NCBI GenBank assembly: GCA_938073845.1
Contig: CALJEO010000118.1
Coordinates: 1 to 7,960 of the forward strand
Length of the DNA: 7,960 nucleotides
Direction of reading: 5' to 3'
Source of the DNA: an uncultured archaeon
GTDB taxonomy: Archaea; Korarchaeota; Korarchaeia; Korarchaeales; Korarchaeaceae
The notes beneath the pieces are model-generated. The model searched no databases. It was not told where the DNA came from and saw nothing but the letters and a program-made list of their open reading frames with translations. The position numbers and the translations under genes are program-made. Shown here in pieces: positions 1-6,404 of this stretch (position 1 is its first letter; every line of letters starts with the position of its first letter).

Positions 1-2081
1 TCGTCTTCATGCAGTACAAGGTGGAGGACGGGAGTTACGTCCCAATGGACACGAAGATCGTTGATACGGGCTACGGATTGGAGAGGATAACCTGGCTCCT
101 GAGGGGAGATGCTACTGGATTCCATGCTGTCTATGGGGACCTGCTGAAGGATTTCATGAGGGAGCTCGGCTTGAATGAGCCTGAGGGATCGCTCCTCGTA
201 GCTTACTCCAAGGTCTCCTCAATACTAAGGGAGCTCGAGAAGGGGAGGAAGATCTCATCGCTGAGGCTGGAAGCATCCAAAATGATAGGAATCAACCCAG
301 AAGTTTTGGAGGAGAGGATAGCTCCCTTAGAGAGGGTATTCTCACTTCTGGATCATACTAAGGCGTTAGCCTTCATGATAGCGGACGGTCTGGTCCCCTC
401 TAATGTCAACGAGGGTTATCTGGGCAGGCTCCTGATAAGGAGGAGCCTCAGGGTACTTGGGGAGCTGGGCTCAGATGTGCCGCTATCTGAGCTCGTCGTC
501 AGGCAGGCTGAGCACTGGTCCAGGAGGGGATTCCCGGAGCTGAGGGAGGCCGTGGACAGGATAGCTGAGATCGTGGGCATCGAGGAAGCTAGGTATAAAG
601 AGGCGGTAGAGAGGGGGAGGAGGGTGGTGGCTGATCTGCTTAGGGAGAAGGGAAGCATGAGCGTGGAAGACCTGGTTTTGCTCTACGACTCCCACGGCTT
701 ACCTCCGGATACCGTTAAGAGGATAGCCGAGAGCCTGGGCAGCGGTGTTGAGGTGCCCGACAACTTCTTCGAGATGGTGGCTGCTAGGCATGAGTCGAGG
801 AGGCCGGAGCCTCCCAAGGTGTTCCCCATGCTGGAGGAGCTGATGGGGTTCCCGCCCACGAGGCTCCTCTACTACCAGGATCCTTACATGCTGGAGTTCG
901 AGGCCAGGGTGCTTGGATACGTGGATGGGAAGCTCCTGCTCGACGGGACTGCCTTCTATCCGGAGGGAGGGGGTCAGCCCCCTGACGTGGGCACCATAGA
1001 GTGGGATGGGGGATCAGCTAGGGTTGAAGGAGTGGAGAAGCACGCTGGTAGGGTCCTTCACTCGGTGAAGGGGGAGTTGCCGCCTCCCGGCACATACGTC
1101 AGGGGTAGGGTGGATGCGGCCAGGAGGCTGAGCAGGATGAGGCATCACACGGCTACGCACATCCTACTTGAGTCAGCGAGGAGGGTTCTCGGATCCCACG
1201 TCTGGCAATGGGGGGCTCAGAAGGGGGATGAGGAGAGCAGGCTTGACATAACCCATTACAAGCAGATAAGCTCCGATGAGCTCAGGAGGATAGAGCTTCT
1301 GGCTAACGATATCGTCATGAGGAACCTGCCCGTTAGGACCCTCTGGCTGGTTAGGACGGAAGCTGAGGGGAGGTACGGCTTCACCCTCTATCAAGGGGGA
1401 GTGGTGCCCGATCCCGTGCTCAGGGTGGTCGAGATAGAGGGATTCAATGCCCAGGCCTGCGGGGGGACCCACGTCCTTAGGACGGGGGAAGTCGGTACCA
1501 TAAAGGTCTGGAGGACCAGGAAGATACAGGATGGTGTAGTGAGGCTGGAGTTCTCCGCTGGGCTTCCGGCTGTGAGCAAGCTGGTTGAGGTACATCAGAA
1601 AATTAGGAAAGTGGCTCAGGAGGCCGGTGTGAGTGAGGAGGAGGTGGATATAGCTGTTAAGGGAATCATGGAGGAACTGAGGGAGCTCAGGAGGGAGAAG
1701 AGGAAGTGGATGAGGGAGAGGGAGGAGGGGCTCATAGCGGATGCCTTGAGGAACTACAAGAGAGTTGGGAACCATACGCTCGCTTTCGTTAAACTAGAGG
1801 AGGCCAGTTTGGATGAGGGGATAAAGCTAGCAGATAAGCTGGCTGGTGGTGAAAGGAGGCTCGTGCTTCTGGCCAAGCTATCTGGGGAGAGGGCCGATCT
1901 CGCGCTGCTAGCGGCTGGCTACAGGGAGGGCGAGATGGAGGCTGGCGGAGTCATGAGGGACTTATGCAGGCAGCTCGGGGGAGGAGGTGGGGGGGACTGG
2001 AAGCTGGGTAAGGGCTCAGTACCAAGGGGGAAGCTTGAAGAGTTCCTGGAGGTGCTAAAGAGACGATTAGAAGGGAATTAG
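1..2081 (+). CDS. alaS: Alanyl-tRNA synthetase, archaeal type (5' end outside window)
   Basis: This class II synthetase charges tRNA-Ala with alanine in the cytoplasm and hydrolyses mischarged Ser/Gly-tRNA. The reading frame is already open at base 3 and the first visible residues (VFMQYKVEDGSYVPM) lie deep in the catalytic domain, so about 210-230 N-terminal residues, including class II motifs 1 and 2, are missing. The ATG at base 9 is internal, not the start. Visible parts in order are motif 3 (GYGLER, bases 69-86), the helical tRNA-binding region, the editing domain with HxxxH (HTATH, bases 1146-1160) and CxxxH (CGGTH, bases 1458-1472), which together form the metal site, a charged helical linker (about 1580-1740), and the C-Ala domain with a six-glycine run (bases 1977-1994). 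The 692 visible residues plus the missing part fit the roughly 900-residue archaeal form. All four editing-site metal ligands are intact. The TAG stop shares its G with the GTG start of the next gene, which implies co-transcription. Confidence 0.96.
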   Translation, partial: VFMQYKVEDGSYVPMDTKIVDTGYGLERITWLLRGDATGFHAVYGDLLKDFMRELGLNEPEGSLLVAYSKVSSILRELEKGRKISSLRLEASKMIGINPEVLEERIAPLERVFSLLDHTKALAFMIADGLVPSNVNEGYLGRLLIRRSLRVLGELGSDVPLSELVVRQAEHWSRRGFPELREAVDRIAEIVGIEEARYKEAVERGRRVVADLLREKGSMSVEDLVLLYDSHGLPPDTVKRIAESLGSGVEVPDNFFEMVAARHESRRPEPPKVFPMLEELMGFPPTRLLYYQDPYMLEFEARVLGYVDGKLLLDGTAFYPEGGGQPPDVGTIEWDGGSARVEGVEKHAGRVLHSVKGELPPPGTYVRGRVDAARRLSRMRHHTATHILLESARRVLGSHVWQWGAQKGDEESRLDITHYKQISSDELRRIELLANDIVMRNLPVRTLWLVRTEAEGRYGFTLYQGGVVPDPVLRVVEIEGFNAQACGGTHVLRTGEVGTIKVWRTRKIQDGVVRLEFSAGLPAVSKLVEVHQKIRKVAQEAGVSEEEVDIAVKGIMEELRELRREKRKWMREREEGLIADALRNYKRVGNHTLAFVKLEEASLDEGIKLADKLAGGERRLVLLAKLSGERADLALLAAGYREGEMEAGGVMRDLCRQLGGGGGGDWKLGKGSVPRGKLEEFLEVLKRRLEGN

Positions 2082-2746
2082 TGGAGAGGTTAGCTTACCC
2101 GGCCCTCCTGCTTTACCTGATGGGAGTGCCTGATCCCATAGACTCCCTGGCAAGGGTCTTCTCCCTCAGGAAGTTGGAGGGGGTGGCTTTGTCTAAGCTC
2201 GTGAGGCCGCCGGAGGAGTCCATTAGGAACGCCCTGAAGGTGGTTCCCCCCCATATGATCAGGGGATCAGATCTCGGAATAGATGGTTTTAACGTCATAA
2301 TAACTTTGGAGAGAGGCCTGGCAGGCGATCCCGTTTACTTATGCTCCGATGGCCTGGTCAGGGACCTCACTCTATCTTACTCATCCTACAGACCATCCCC
2401 TCTCTTCGAGAGGGCTGTGCTCGCGATGAAGGACACGTTGGATGAGCTCAGCCCGGGGAGCGTTACCCTATACTTGGACTCACCGATTCCGAGGAGCGGC
2501 CTCATAGCGAGGAGCATCAGGGAGCTTACGGGAGTAGATGTCAAGACCTCTAACAGAGTTGATTCGGAGATAATAGCGCATGAGGTTGTCGCGAGCAGCG
2601 ATTCCAGGGTTATCGGAGGCGCAAGGGCGGTAGTGGATCTGGCCCACGCAGCGCTCATCAAGGTGGGAGTTTTCCCGAAAAGGTTATTTACGGACAAGGG
2701 GATTCTGGGAGGGCTCCTGAATGATAGACCTACCCAGGACCGTTGA
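2081..2746 (+). CDS. DUF434/DUF5616 family protein (COG2454-like), possible PIN/NYN-type nuclease fold
   Basis: This is a 221-residue archaeal conserved protein of unknown function. I place it in the DUF434/DUF5616 family from the middle segment: IDGFNVIITLE (residues 67-77), CSDGLVRDL (88-96), YRP (103-105), and LDSPIPRSG (132-140). The N-terminal 55 residues (the DUF434 part) look divergent. The later part has VKTSNRVDSEII (154-165) followed by ASSDSRVIGG (171-180) and VVDLAHAAL (184-192). Taken together this resembles the acidic-residue order of YacP/NYN and PIN nucleases, which is my inference and not an established assignment. There is no signal peptide or membrane segment, so it is probably cytoplasmic. 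The GTG start at 2081 is chosen because the family match begins soon after it and a weak SD, GAAGGGA (2070-2076), lies four bases upstream. It shares one base with alaS and overlaps mtnA by 26 bases, so the three are probably one transcription unit. The family call is moderately sure; the function is unknown. Confidence 0.75.
   Translation: MERLAYPALLLYLMGVPDPIDSLARVFSLRKLEGVALSKLVRPPEESIRNALKVVPPHMIRGSDLGIDGFNVIITLERGLAGDPVYLCSDGLVRDLTLSYSSYRPSPLFERAVLAMKDTLDELSPGSVTLYLDSPIPRSGLIARSIRELTGVDVKTSNRVDSEIIAHEVVASSDSRVIGGARAVVDLAHAALIKVGVFPKRLFTDKGILGGLLNDRPTQDR
2707..2713 (+). promoter_or_regulatory. Ribosome binding site for mtnA
   Basis: GGGAGGG lies seven bases upstream of the ATG at 2721, inside the 3' end of the DUF434/DUF5616 gene. 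It supports this start over later ATGs and implies that mtnA is translated from the shared transcript despite the 26-base overlap. Confidence 0.6.
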
Positions 2747-3752
2747 GTTCGATGGAAGGAAGGTTGTGATGATCGATCAGAGGAAGCTACCTGATGAGCT
2801 TACCTTCTTCGAGTGCGAAGACATAGATTGCGTTTCCTTCGCCATAAGGAGCATGGTAGTTAGGGGAGCACCAGCCATAGCTGCTGCGGCAGCATTTGGC
2901 CTCGCCCTCCACTCGACCAAGGTAGAGGGTGATAGGGAGGGCCTCATCAGGGAGATGATGTCAGCGGCTGACCTCCTGAGGTCGACGAGACCCACCGCTT
3001 ACAACATGTTCTGGGCAATAGACAGGGTGTTGCGGGCCATAGAGGGGGCTCGGGATGCGGACGATTTGAGGGAGAGAGCTATAAGGGAGGCTAGGGAGAT
3101 AGCTGAGGAGGACGTGAGGGCGAACCTATCGATAGGGGAGCACGGGAAGCGCCTCATAAATGAGGGATCTAGGGTTATGACCATATGCAACGCAGGTTCG
3201 CTGGCCACCGTTTGGCTCGGCACGGCAACGGCCCCACTTTACTTAGCTAAGGAGGAGGGCCTCAACTTCGAGGTTTACGTGCTCGAAACGAGACCCGTGC
3301 TTCAGGGAGCCAGGATAACTTCCTTCGAGCTGAGAAGAGCTGGGATACCCGTGAAGCTGATAGTGGATGGCGCAGCAGGCTACGTGATCTCGGAGATGGG
3401 GGTGGACCTCATCATAACGGGAGCGGATAGGATACTTTCCGATGGAACCGTCTTCAACAAGATAGGGACATACACGCTCTCTGTCCTGGCTAAGGAGCAC
3501 GGCATTCCCTTCTACGTGGCTGCACCCACCTCCACTATAGATCCTAGGTCCTCGAGCCGTGACGTGAGGATAGAGATGAGGGACCCTGAGGAGGTGATCA
3601 CGATCAACGGGAGGAGGATCGCCCCTGAGGGTACGGAGGTGCTCAACCCCGCGTTCGACAGGACACCCCCCGAAAACATCACGGGGATAATAACGGAGAG
3701 GGGGGTGATCCGGAAGCCCCTCGACGAGGGCATAAGGAGGGTATTGACATGA
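2721..3752 (+). CDS. mtnA: S-methyl-5-thioribose-1-phosphate isomerase (aIF-2B-like)
   Basis: This enzyme converts 5-methylthioribose 1-phosphate to 5-methylthioribulose 1-phosphate in methionine salvage. The 343 residues match the usual family length. Diagnostic segments are IDQRKLPDEL (18-27), VVRGAPAIAAAAAFG (46-60), RPTAYNMFWAI (90-100), ICNAGSLAT (155-163) with the catalytic cysteine at 156, ETRPVLQGARIT (189-200), ITGADRI (232-238) with the catalytic aspartate at 236, and NKIGTYTLSVLAKEHGIPFYVAAP starting at 246. Cys156 and Asp236 are 80 residues apart, as are Cys160 and Asp240 of the Bacillus enzyme. The main alternative is the related ribose-1,5-bisphosphate isomerase, but the LQGARIT and YTLSVLAKEHGIPFYVAAP segments are of MtnA type. 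One small oddity is VWLGTATAPL after the cysteine, where MtnA proteins usually have a Gly-Thr-Ala-Leu stretch with smaller neighbours. No other salvage gene is visible here, so the pathway partner must lie elsewhere. The 3' end faces the minus-strand dehydrogenase gene six bases away. Confidence 0.93.
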   Translation: MIDLPRTVEFDGRKVVMIDQRKLPDELTFFECEDIDCVSFAIRSMVVRGAPAIAAAAAFGLALHSTKVEGDREGLIREMMSAADLLRSTRPTAYNMFWAIDRVLRAIEGARDADDLRERAIREAREIAEEDVRANLSIGEHGKRLINEGSRVMTICNAGSLATVWLGTATAPLYLAKEEGLNFEVYVLETRPVLQGARITSFELRRAGIPVKLIVDGAAGYVISEMGVDLIITGADRILSDGTVFNKIGTYTLSVLAKEHGIPFYVAAPTSTIDPRSSSRDVRIEMRDPEEVITINGRRIAPEGTEVLNPAFDRTPPENITGIITERGVIRKPLDEGIRRVLT

Positions 3753-3758
3753 GGTTCG

Positions 3759-4754
3759 TTAGAAGCCGGGAGGCCTCACCTTAACGACATCCTGGTTGAC
3801 GAGGTTCGGAGGGATCTCTCCCCTCTTGAAGGCTATCAGGTTCTCGGCCACAATCTCAGCCATCCTGGACCTGGTCTCATGGCTTGCGCTCGCTGCATGA
3901 GGCGCCAGGACCAGGTTATCGAGCTTGAGCAACGGGTCATCCGGTGGTATTGGCTCCTGCTCGAAGACGTCCAAGCCAGCTCCAGCTATCCACCTCTCCT
4001 TCAGAGCTCTGTATAGGGCCTTCTGGTCCACTACCTTCCCCCTAGATGTGTTTACCAGTATTGAGGTGGGCTTCATCCTCCTCAGCTGCTCCTCCCCTAT
4101 CATGTGGTAGGTCTCAGGAGTTAAGGGCACGTGGAGGGAGACGAAGTCCGACTCCTCCAACAGCCTCTCGAGGGGAACGTACTCTATCCCGAGCTCCCTC
4201 TCGAGGTCCTCCCTCCTGACCGAATCGTAGTAAAGTATCCTCATACCGAAACCCTTGGCTCTCCTAGCGACCGCAGCACCTATCCTCCCGAGCCCAACTA
4301 TGCCCAGCGTCCTGCCGTACACATCGTAGCCCAGCATCATCATGGGGTGCCAGGCGACCTTCCATTTCCCCTCCCTAACGTACCTATCAGCCTCAACCAA
4401 GCGCCTAGCTGCAGCAATCAATAGAGCGAATGCGAAGTCAGCCGTAGTTTCTGTGAGCACGCCTGGCGTGTTCGTGACGTATATCCCCCTCCTCGTTGCT
4501 TCATCCACATCTATGTTATCGTAACCCACCGCGTACTGTGCCACTATCCTCAGCCTCGGGGCAGCCTCATACACCTCAGCATCTATGGGATCCGTGAGCA
4601 GGGAGACCAGGGCGTCAGCCTCCCTAACCCTCTCGATTATCACGCTCTTTGGTGGAGGAGCCTCATCCGTCCAAAGATCCACCTCGAATTGCTCCCTTAT
4701 CCTCGAGAGCCCCCTCTCGGGGATCTCCCTGCTAATGAAGACCCTGGGTCTCAT
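3759..4754 (-). CDS. gyaR: Glyoxylate reductase-type D-2-hydroxyacid dehydrogenase
   Basis: This 331-residue NAD(P)H-dependent enzyme reduces glyoxylate or related 2-oxoacids to D-2-hydroxyacids. The sequence is close along its whole length to the Thermococcus/Pyrococcus glyoxylate reductases, with the segments VFISREIPE (5-13), [27 protein letters not shown] (75-101, read in parts), [19 protein letters not shown] (141-159), [12 protein letters not shown] (257-268) and a C-terminal [14 protein letters not shown] (307-320). The Rossmann motif is G154-L-G156-R-I-G159. The catalytic triad is intact: Arg238, Glu267 and His286. Asp177 at the end of the second beta strand (LYYD) favours NADH over NADPH, where the Thermococcus enzyme as I recall it has Ser-Arg-Thr. 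After the catalytic histidine it reads AASAS instead of the usual IGSAS. The ATG at 4754 is preceded by GAGGGG. The substrate in vivo is uncertain: glyoxylate, hydroxypyruvate and other 2-oxoacids are all possible. The gene converges on mtnA and diverges from the GTPase gene. Confidence 0.92.
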   Translation of the reverse strand: MRPRVFISREIPERGLSRIREQFEVDLWTDEAPPPKSVIIERVREADALVSLLTDPIDAEVYEAAPRLRIVAQYAVGYDNIDVDEATRRGIYVTNTPGVLTETTADFAFALLIAAARRLVEADRYVREGKWKVAWHPMMMLGYDVYGRTLGIVGLGRIGAAVARRAKGFGMRILYYDSVRREDLERELGIEYVPLERLLEESDFVSLHVPLTPETYHMIGEEQLRRMKPTSILVNTSRGKVVDQKALYRALKERWIAGAGLDVFEQEPIPPDDPLLKLDNLVLAPHAASASHETRSRMAEIVAENLIAFKRGEIPPNLVNQDVVKVRPPGF

Positions 4755-4759
4755 GGTAA

Positions 4760-4765
4760 CCCCTC
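4760..4765 (-). promoter_or_regulatory. Ribosome binding site for the gyaR-like gene
   Basis: On the minus strand, GAGGGG lies five bases upstream of the ATG at 4754. It is only a partial match to the archaeal SD. It sits very close to where transcription should begin if the AT-rich island at 4782-4794 is the promoter, so the transcript may be leaderless or nearly so. Confidence 0.45.
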
Positions 4766-4781
4766 GATCCCACTGGTCCTC

Positions 4782-4794
4782 AATTTATTTTTAT
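4782..4794. promoter_or_regulatory. AT-rich TATA-like island, probably shared by two divergent promoters
   Basis: AATTTATTTTTAT is the only AT-rich stretch in the 75-base gap between the divergent gyaR-like and GTPase genes, and the most AT-rich stretch I notice in the window. Archaeal TATA boxes lie about 25 bases before the transcription start. From the centre of the island this predicts starts near 4814 on the plus strand and near 4762 on the minus strand. Both fit: the plus-strand SD is at 4811-4820, and the minus-strand ATG is at 4754. I see no clear BRE on either side, so the orientation is not decided by sequence. Confidence 0.6.
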
Positions 4795-4810
4795 CTCGGA
4801 TCACAGGCTA

Positions 4811-4820
4811 GAGGTGATCC
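4811..4820 (+). promoter_or_regulatory. Perfect archaeal Shine-Dalgarno site for the GTPBP1-like gene
   Basis: GAGGTGATCC is fully complementary to the 3' end of archaeal 16S rRNA (GGAUCACCUC). It decides the start of the GTPase gene: it lies 9 bases before a CTG at 4830 but 78 bases before the first in-frame ATG at 4899. The TGA inside the SD (4815-4817) is the last in-frame stop upstream, so the coding frame must begin between 4818 and 4899. Confidence 0.7.
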
Positions 4821-4829
4821 GTATTTAGA

Positions 4830-6398
4830 CTGGAGCGCGAGAGGGAAGAGGGGAACCTGGAGTACAAGCTGAAGCTGGAGGCCGGATCAGAGGAGAGGAT
4901 GGAGAGATTGGTGACCCAGCTCAACTACAGGCTCAATGAGGGTGGAGGGGAGGCCTTCTACGAGCTCGGCCTCACGGATGATGGCGTACCCTTAGGCCTA
5001 ACTGAGGAGGAGGCTTCTGAGTCCCTAAGGATAATGGAGGAGATAACGGGGAGGTTAGGGGCTAAGTTCATAATTGTAAGGAAGGAGAGGGCATCCAGGG
5101 GTCACGTGTACGAGCTCCTCATAAGGAGGACCCTGGATGTGCCCCCGATACAGGTATCCGTAGCCCTCCTAGGGAACGTTGATGCTGGAAAATCGACTCT
5201 GAAGGGCGTCTTGGTCTCTGGATCCCTGGACGATGGTGATGGACTCGCGATGAGCCAGGTGGCCAGGTACCTGCATGAGCTGAAGTACAGGAGGTCCTCC
5301 TCGATCAGCTACCACATACTCGGCTTTGATGACTCGGGCGAATCCGTCAACGACAGGCTGAGGTCTTACGATGAGGCCGAGATATACCTCAAGTCCTCCA
5401 AGGTGATCACGCTGATAGATCTCGCAGGCCACGAGAGGTACCTTAGGACCACCCTCAAGGGGGTAATGGGCTCCCTTCCAGATTACGCTGCTCTGGTTGT
5501 TGCAGCTAACGCAGGTCCCATAGGGAGCTTCAAGGAGCATCTTGGCATCTCCGTGGTGCTCGGTATCCCCGTCTTCGTGGTGATCACTAAGGTGGACATG
5601 ACGCCCGAGGACATCCTGAGGAGGAGCTTGGACAGCGTTATCAACGTGCTGAAGCTGCCTGGGGTGAATAAGGTTCCCTTAGTCGTGAGGGATGAGAAGG
5701 ACTGTGCCCTAGCGGCTAGGAACATACCGCACGGCAGGATAGCCCCCATCTTCCTGGTATCAAACGTCACCGGGGAGGGGCTGAACCTCCTCAGGAGGTT
5801 CCTCAACATGCTGCCCCAGAGGATGAACTGGGCAGAGAGGCAGGAAGGTGAGTTCATTTGCTACGTTGACGATAAGTTCAACGTCCCCGGAGTTGGGTTG
5901 GTGCTCTCAGGCCTAGTTGAATCGGGCCTCATATCCGCTGGTCAGAGGGCGCTCCTGGGACCCTTCGACGACGGGTCCTTCAGGACCGTGAGGGTGAAGT
6001 CGATCCAGGTCAACAGGGTGAGCGTGGACAGGGCATCGGCTGGCCAGTTCGCTACCTTCGCTATAACTAACGCGGATTACGATGAGGTCAGGAAGGGGAT
6101 GGTGCTGTTGGATATAGACTCCAGGCCTAAGGCCGTGAGGTCATTCAGAGCTAGAATAAGGGTGCTTCACCATCCCACAACCATAAGGGTCGGTTACGAG
6201 CCCGTGATACACCTCAAGACGATAAGGCAGTCAGCTAAGCTGGTGGAAGCATCGAAGCCCTATCTGAGGACCGGAGATTTAGCTGAAGCGACATTCAGGT
6301 TCATCCTAAGGCCTGAGTACGTTACCTTAGGCAGCTCCTTCGTCTTCAGAGAGGGGAGGACGAAGGGGATAGGGGAGGTAGTGGCGATAGTGGAGTAG
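4830..6398 (+). CDS. GTPBP1/GTPBP2-family translational GTPase (EF1A-like), probable non-ATG start
   Basis: This cytoplasmic GTPase has elongation-factor architecture. Using the ATG at 4899 as residue 1, the G1 loop is GNVDAGKST (92-100), the switch region is SSSISYHILGFDDSGE (133-148), G3 is DLAGHE (174-179) with the hydrolytic His179, G4 is TKVD (230-233) and G5 is SNV (288-290). Two beta-barrel domains follow, ending in FREGRTKGIGEVVAIVE. The HILGFD, LRTTLKGVMGSLPDY, VLHHPTT and FREGRTK segments mark the GTPBP1/2 family rather than EF1A, SelB or aIF2-gamma. Animal members act in ribosome-stall resolution and exosome-linked mRNA turnover; the archaeal role is not known to me. I start the gene at CTG 4830 (522 residues) because the 23 extra codons encode EEGNLEYKLKL, which continues the family's N-terminal pattern, and because a perfect SD precedes it. 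No ATG, GTG or TTG is available in that stretch. The alternative start is ATG 4899 (499 residues), with only a purine run GAGGAG close before it. Confidence 0.9.
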   Translation: MEREREEGNLEYKLKLEAGSEERMERLVTQLNYRLNEGGGEAFYELGLTDDGVPLGLTEEEASESLRIMEEITGRLGAKFIIVRKERASRGHVYELLIRRTLDVPPIQVSVALLGNVDAGKSTLKGVLVSGSLDDGDGLAMSQVARYLHELKYRRSSSISYHILGFDDSGESVNDRLRSYDEAEIYLKSSKVITLIDLAGHERYLRTTLKGVMGSLPDYAALVVAANAGPIGSFKEHLGISVVLGIPVFVVITKVDMTPEDILRRSLDSVINVLKLPGVNKVPLVVRDEKDCALAARNIPHGRIAPIFLVSNVTGEGLNLLRRFLNMLPQRMNWAERQEGEFICYVDDKFNVPGVGLVLSGLVESGLISAGQRALLGPFDDGSFRTVRVKSIQVNRVSVDRASAGQFATFAITNADYDEVRKGMVLLDIDSRPKAVRSFRARIRVLHHPTTIRVGYEPVIHLKTIRQSAKLVEASKPYLRTGDLAEATFRFILRPEYVTLGSSFVFREGRTKGIGEVVAIVE

Positions 6399-6402
6399 AT
6401 CC
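6392..6402 (+). promoter_or_regulatory. Ribosome binding site for the XPB-like gene, overlapping the preceding stop codon
   Basis: GGAGTAGATCC differs from the full SD GGAGGTGATCC at two positions and contains the TAG stop of the GTPase gene (6396-6398). It ends two bases before the TTG at 6405, which supports TTG as the start and suggests translational coupling of the two genes. Confidence 0.55.
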
Positions 6403-6404
6403 GC

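Noticed and set aside
966..985. Inverted repeat AGGGGGTCAGCCCCCT overlapping GTCAGCCCCCTGAC
   Set aside because: It could form a hairpin, but it encodes the conserved EGGGQPPD segment at the start of the AlaRS editing domain and is fully explained by protein coding.
416..1775. Long open frames on the minus strand inside alaS (up to 200 codons)
   Set aside because: They are antisense shadows of a clearly coding plus-strand gene with a strong codon bias; their products are Pro/Leu/Ser-rich and match no family.
1977..2022. G-rich run that might form a G-quadruplex
   Set aside because: The guanines encode the six-glycine stretch of the C-Ala domain, and the spacing to the later GGG runs is too long for a regular four-tract motif.
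2721..3752. Ribose-1,5-bisphosphate isomerase of the archaeal AMP pathway
   Set aside because: The enzyme is related, but the LQGARIT, NKIGTYTLSVLAKEHGIPFYVAAP-type segments (read in parts) and overall length favour MtnA.
3750..3761. Terminator between the convergent mtnA and gyaR-like genes
   Set aside because: The gap is 6 bases, with no T-run or hairpin on either strand, so no terminator can be supported; the transcripts may overlap.
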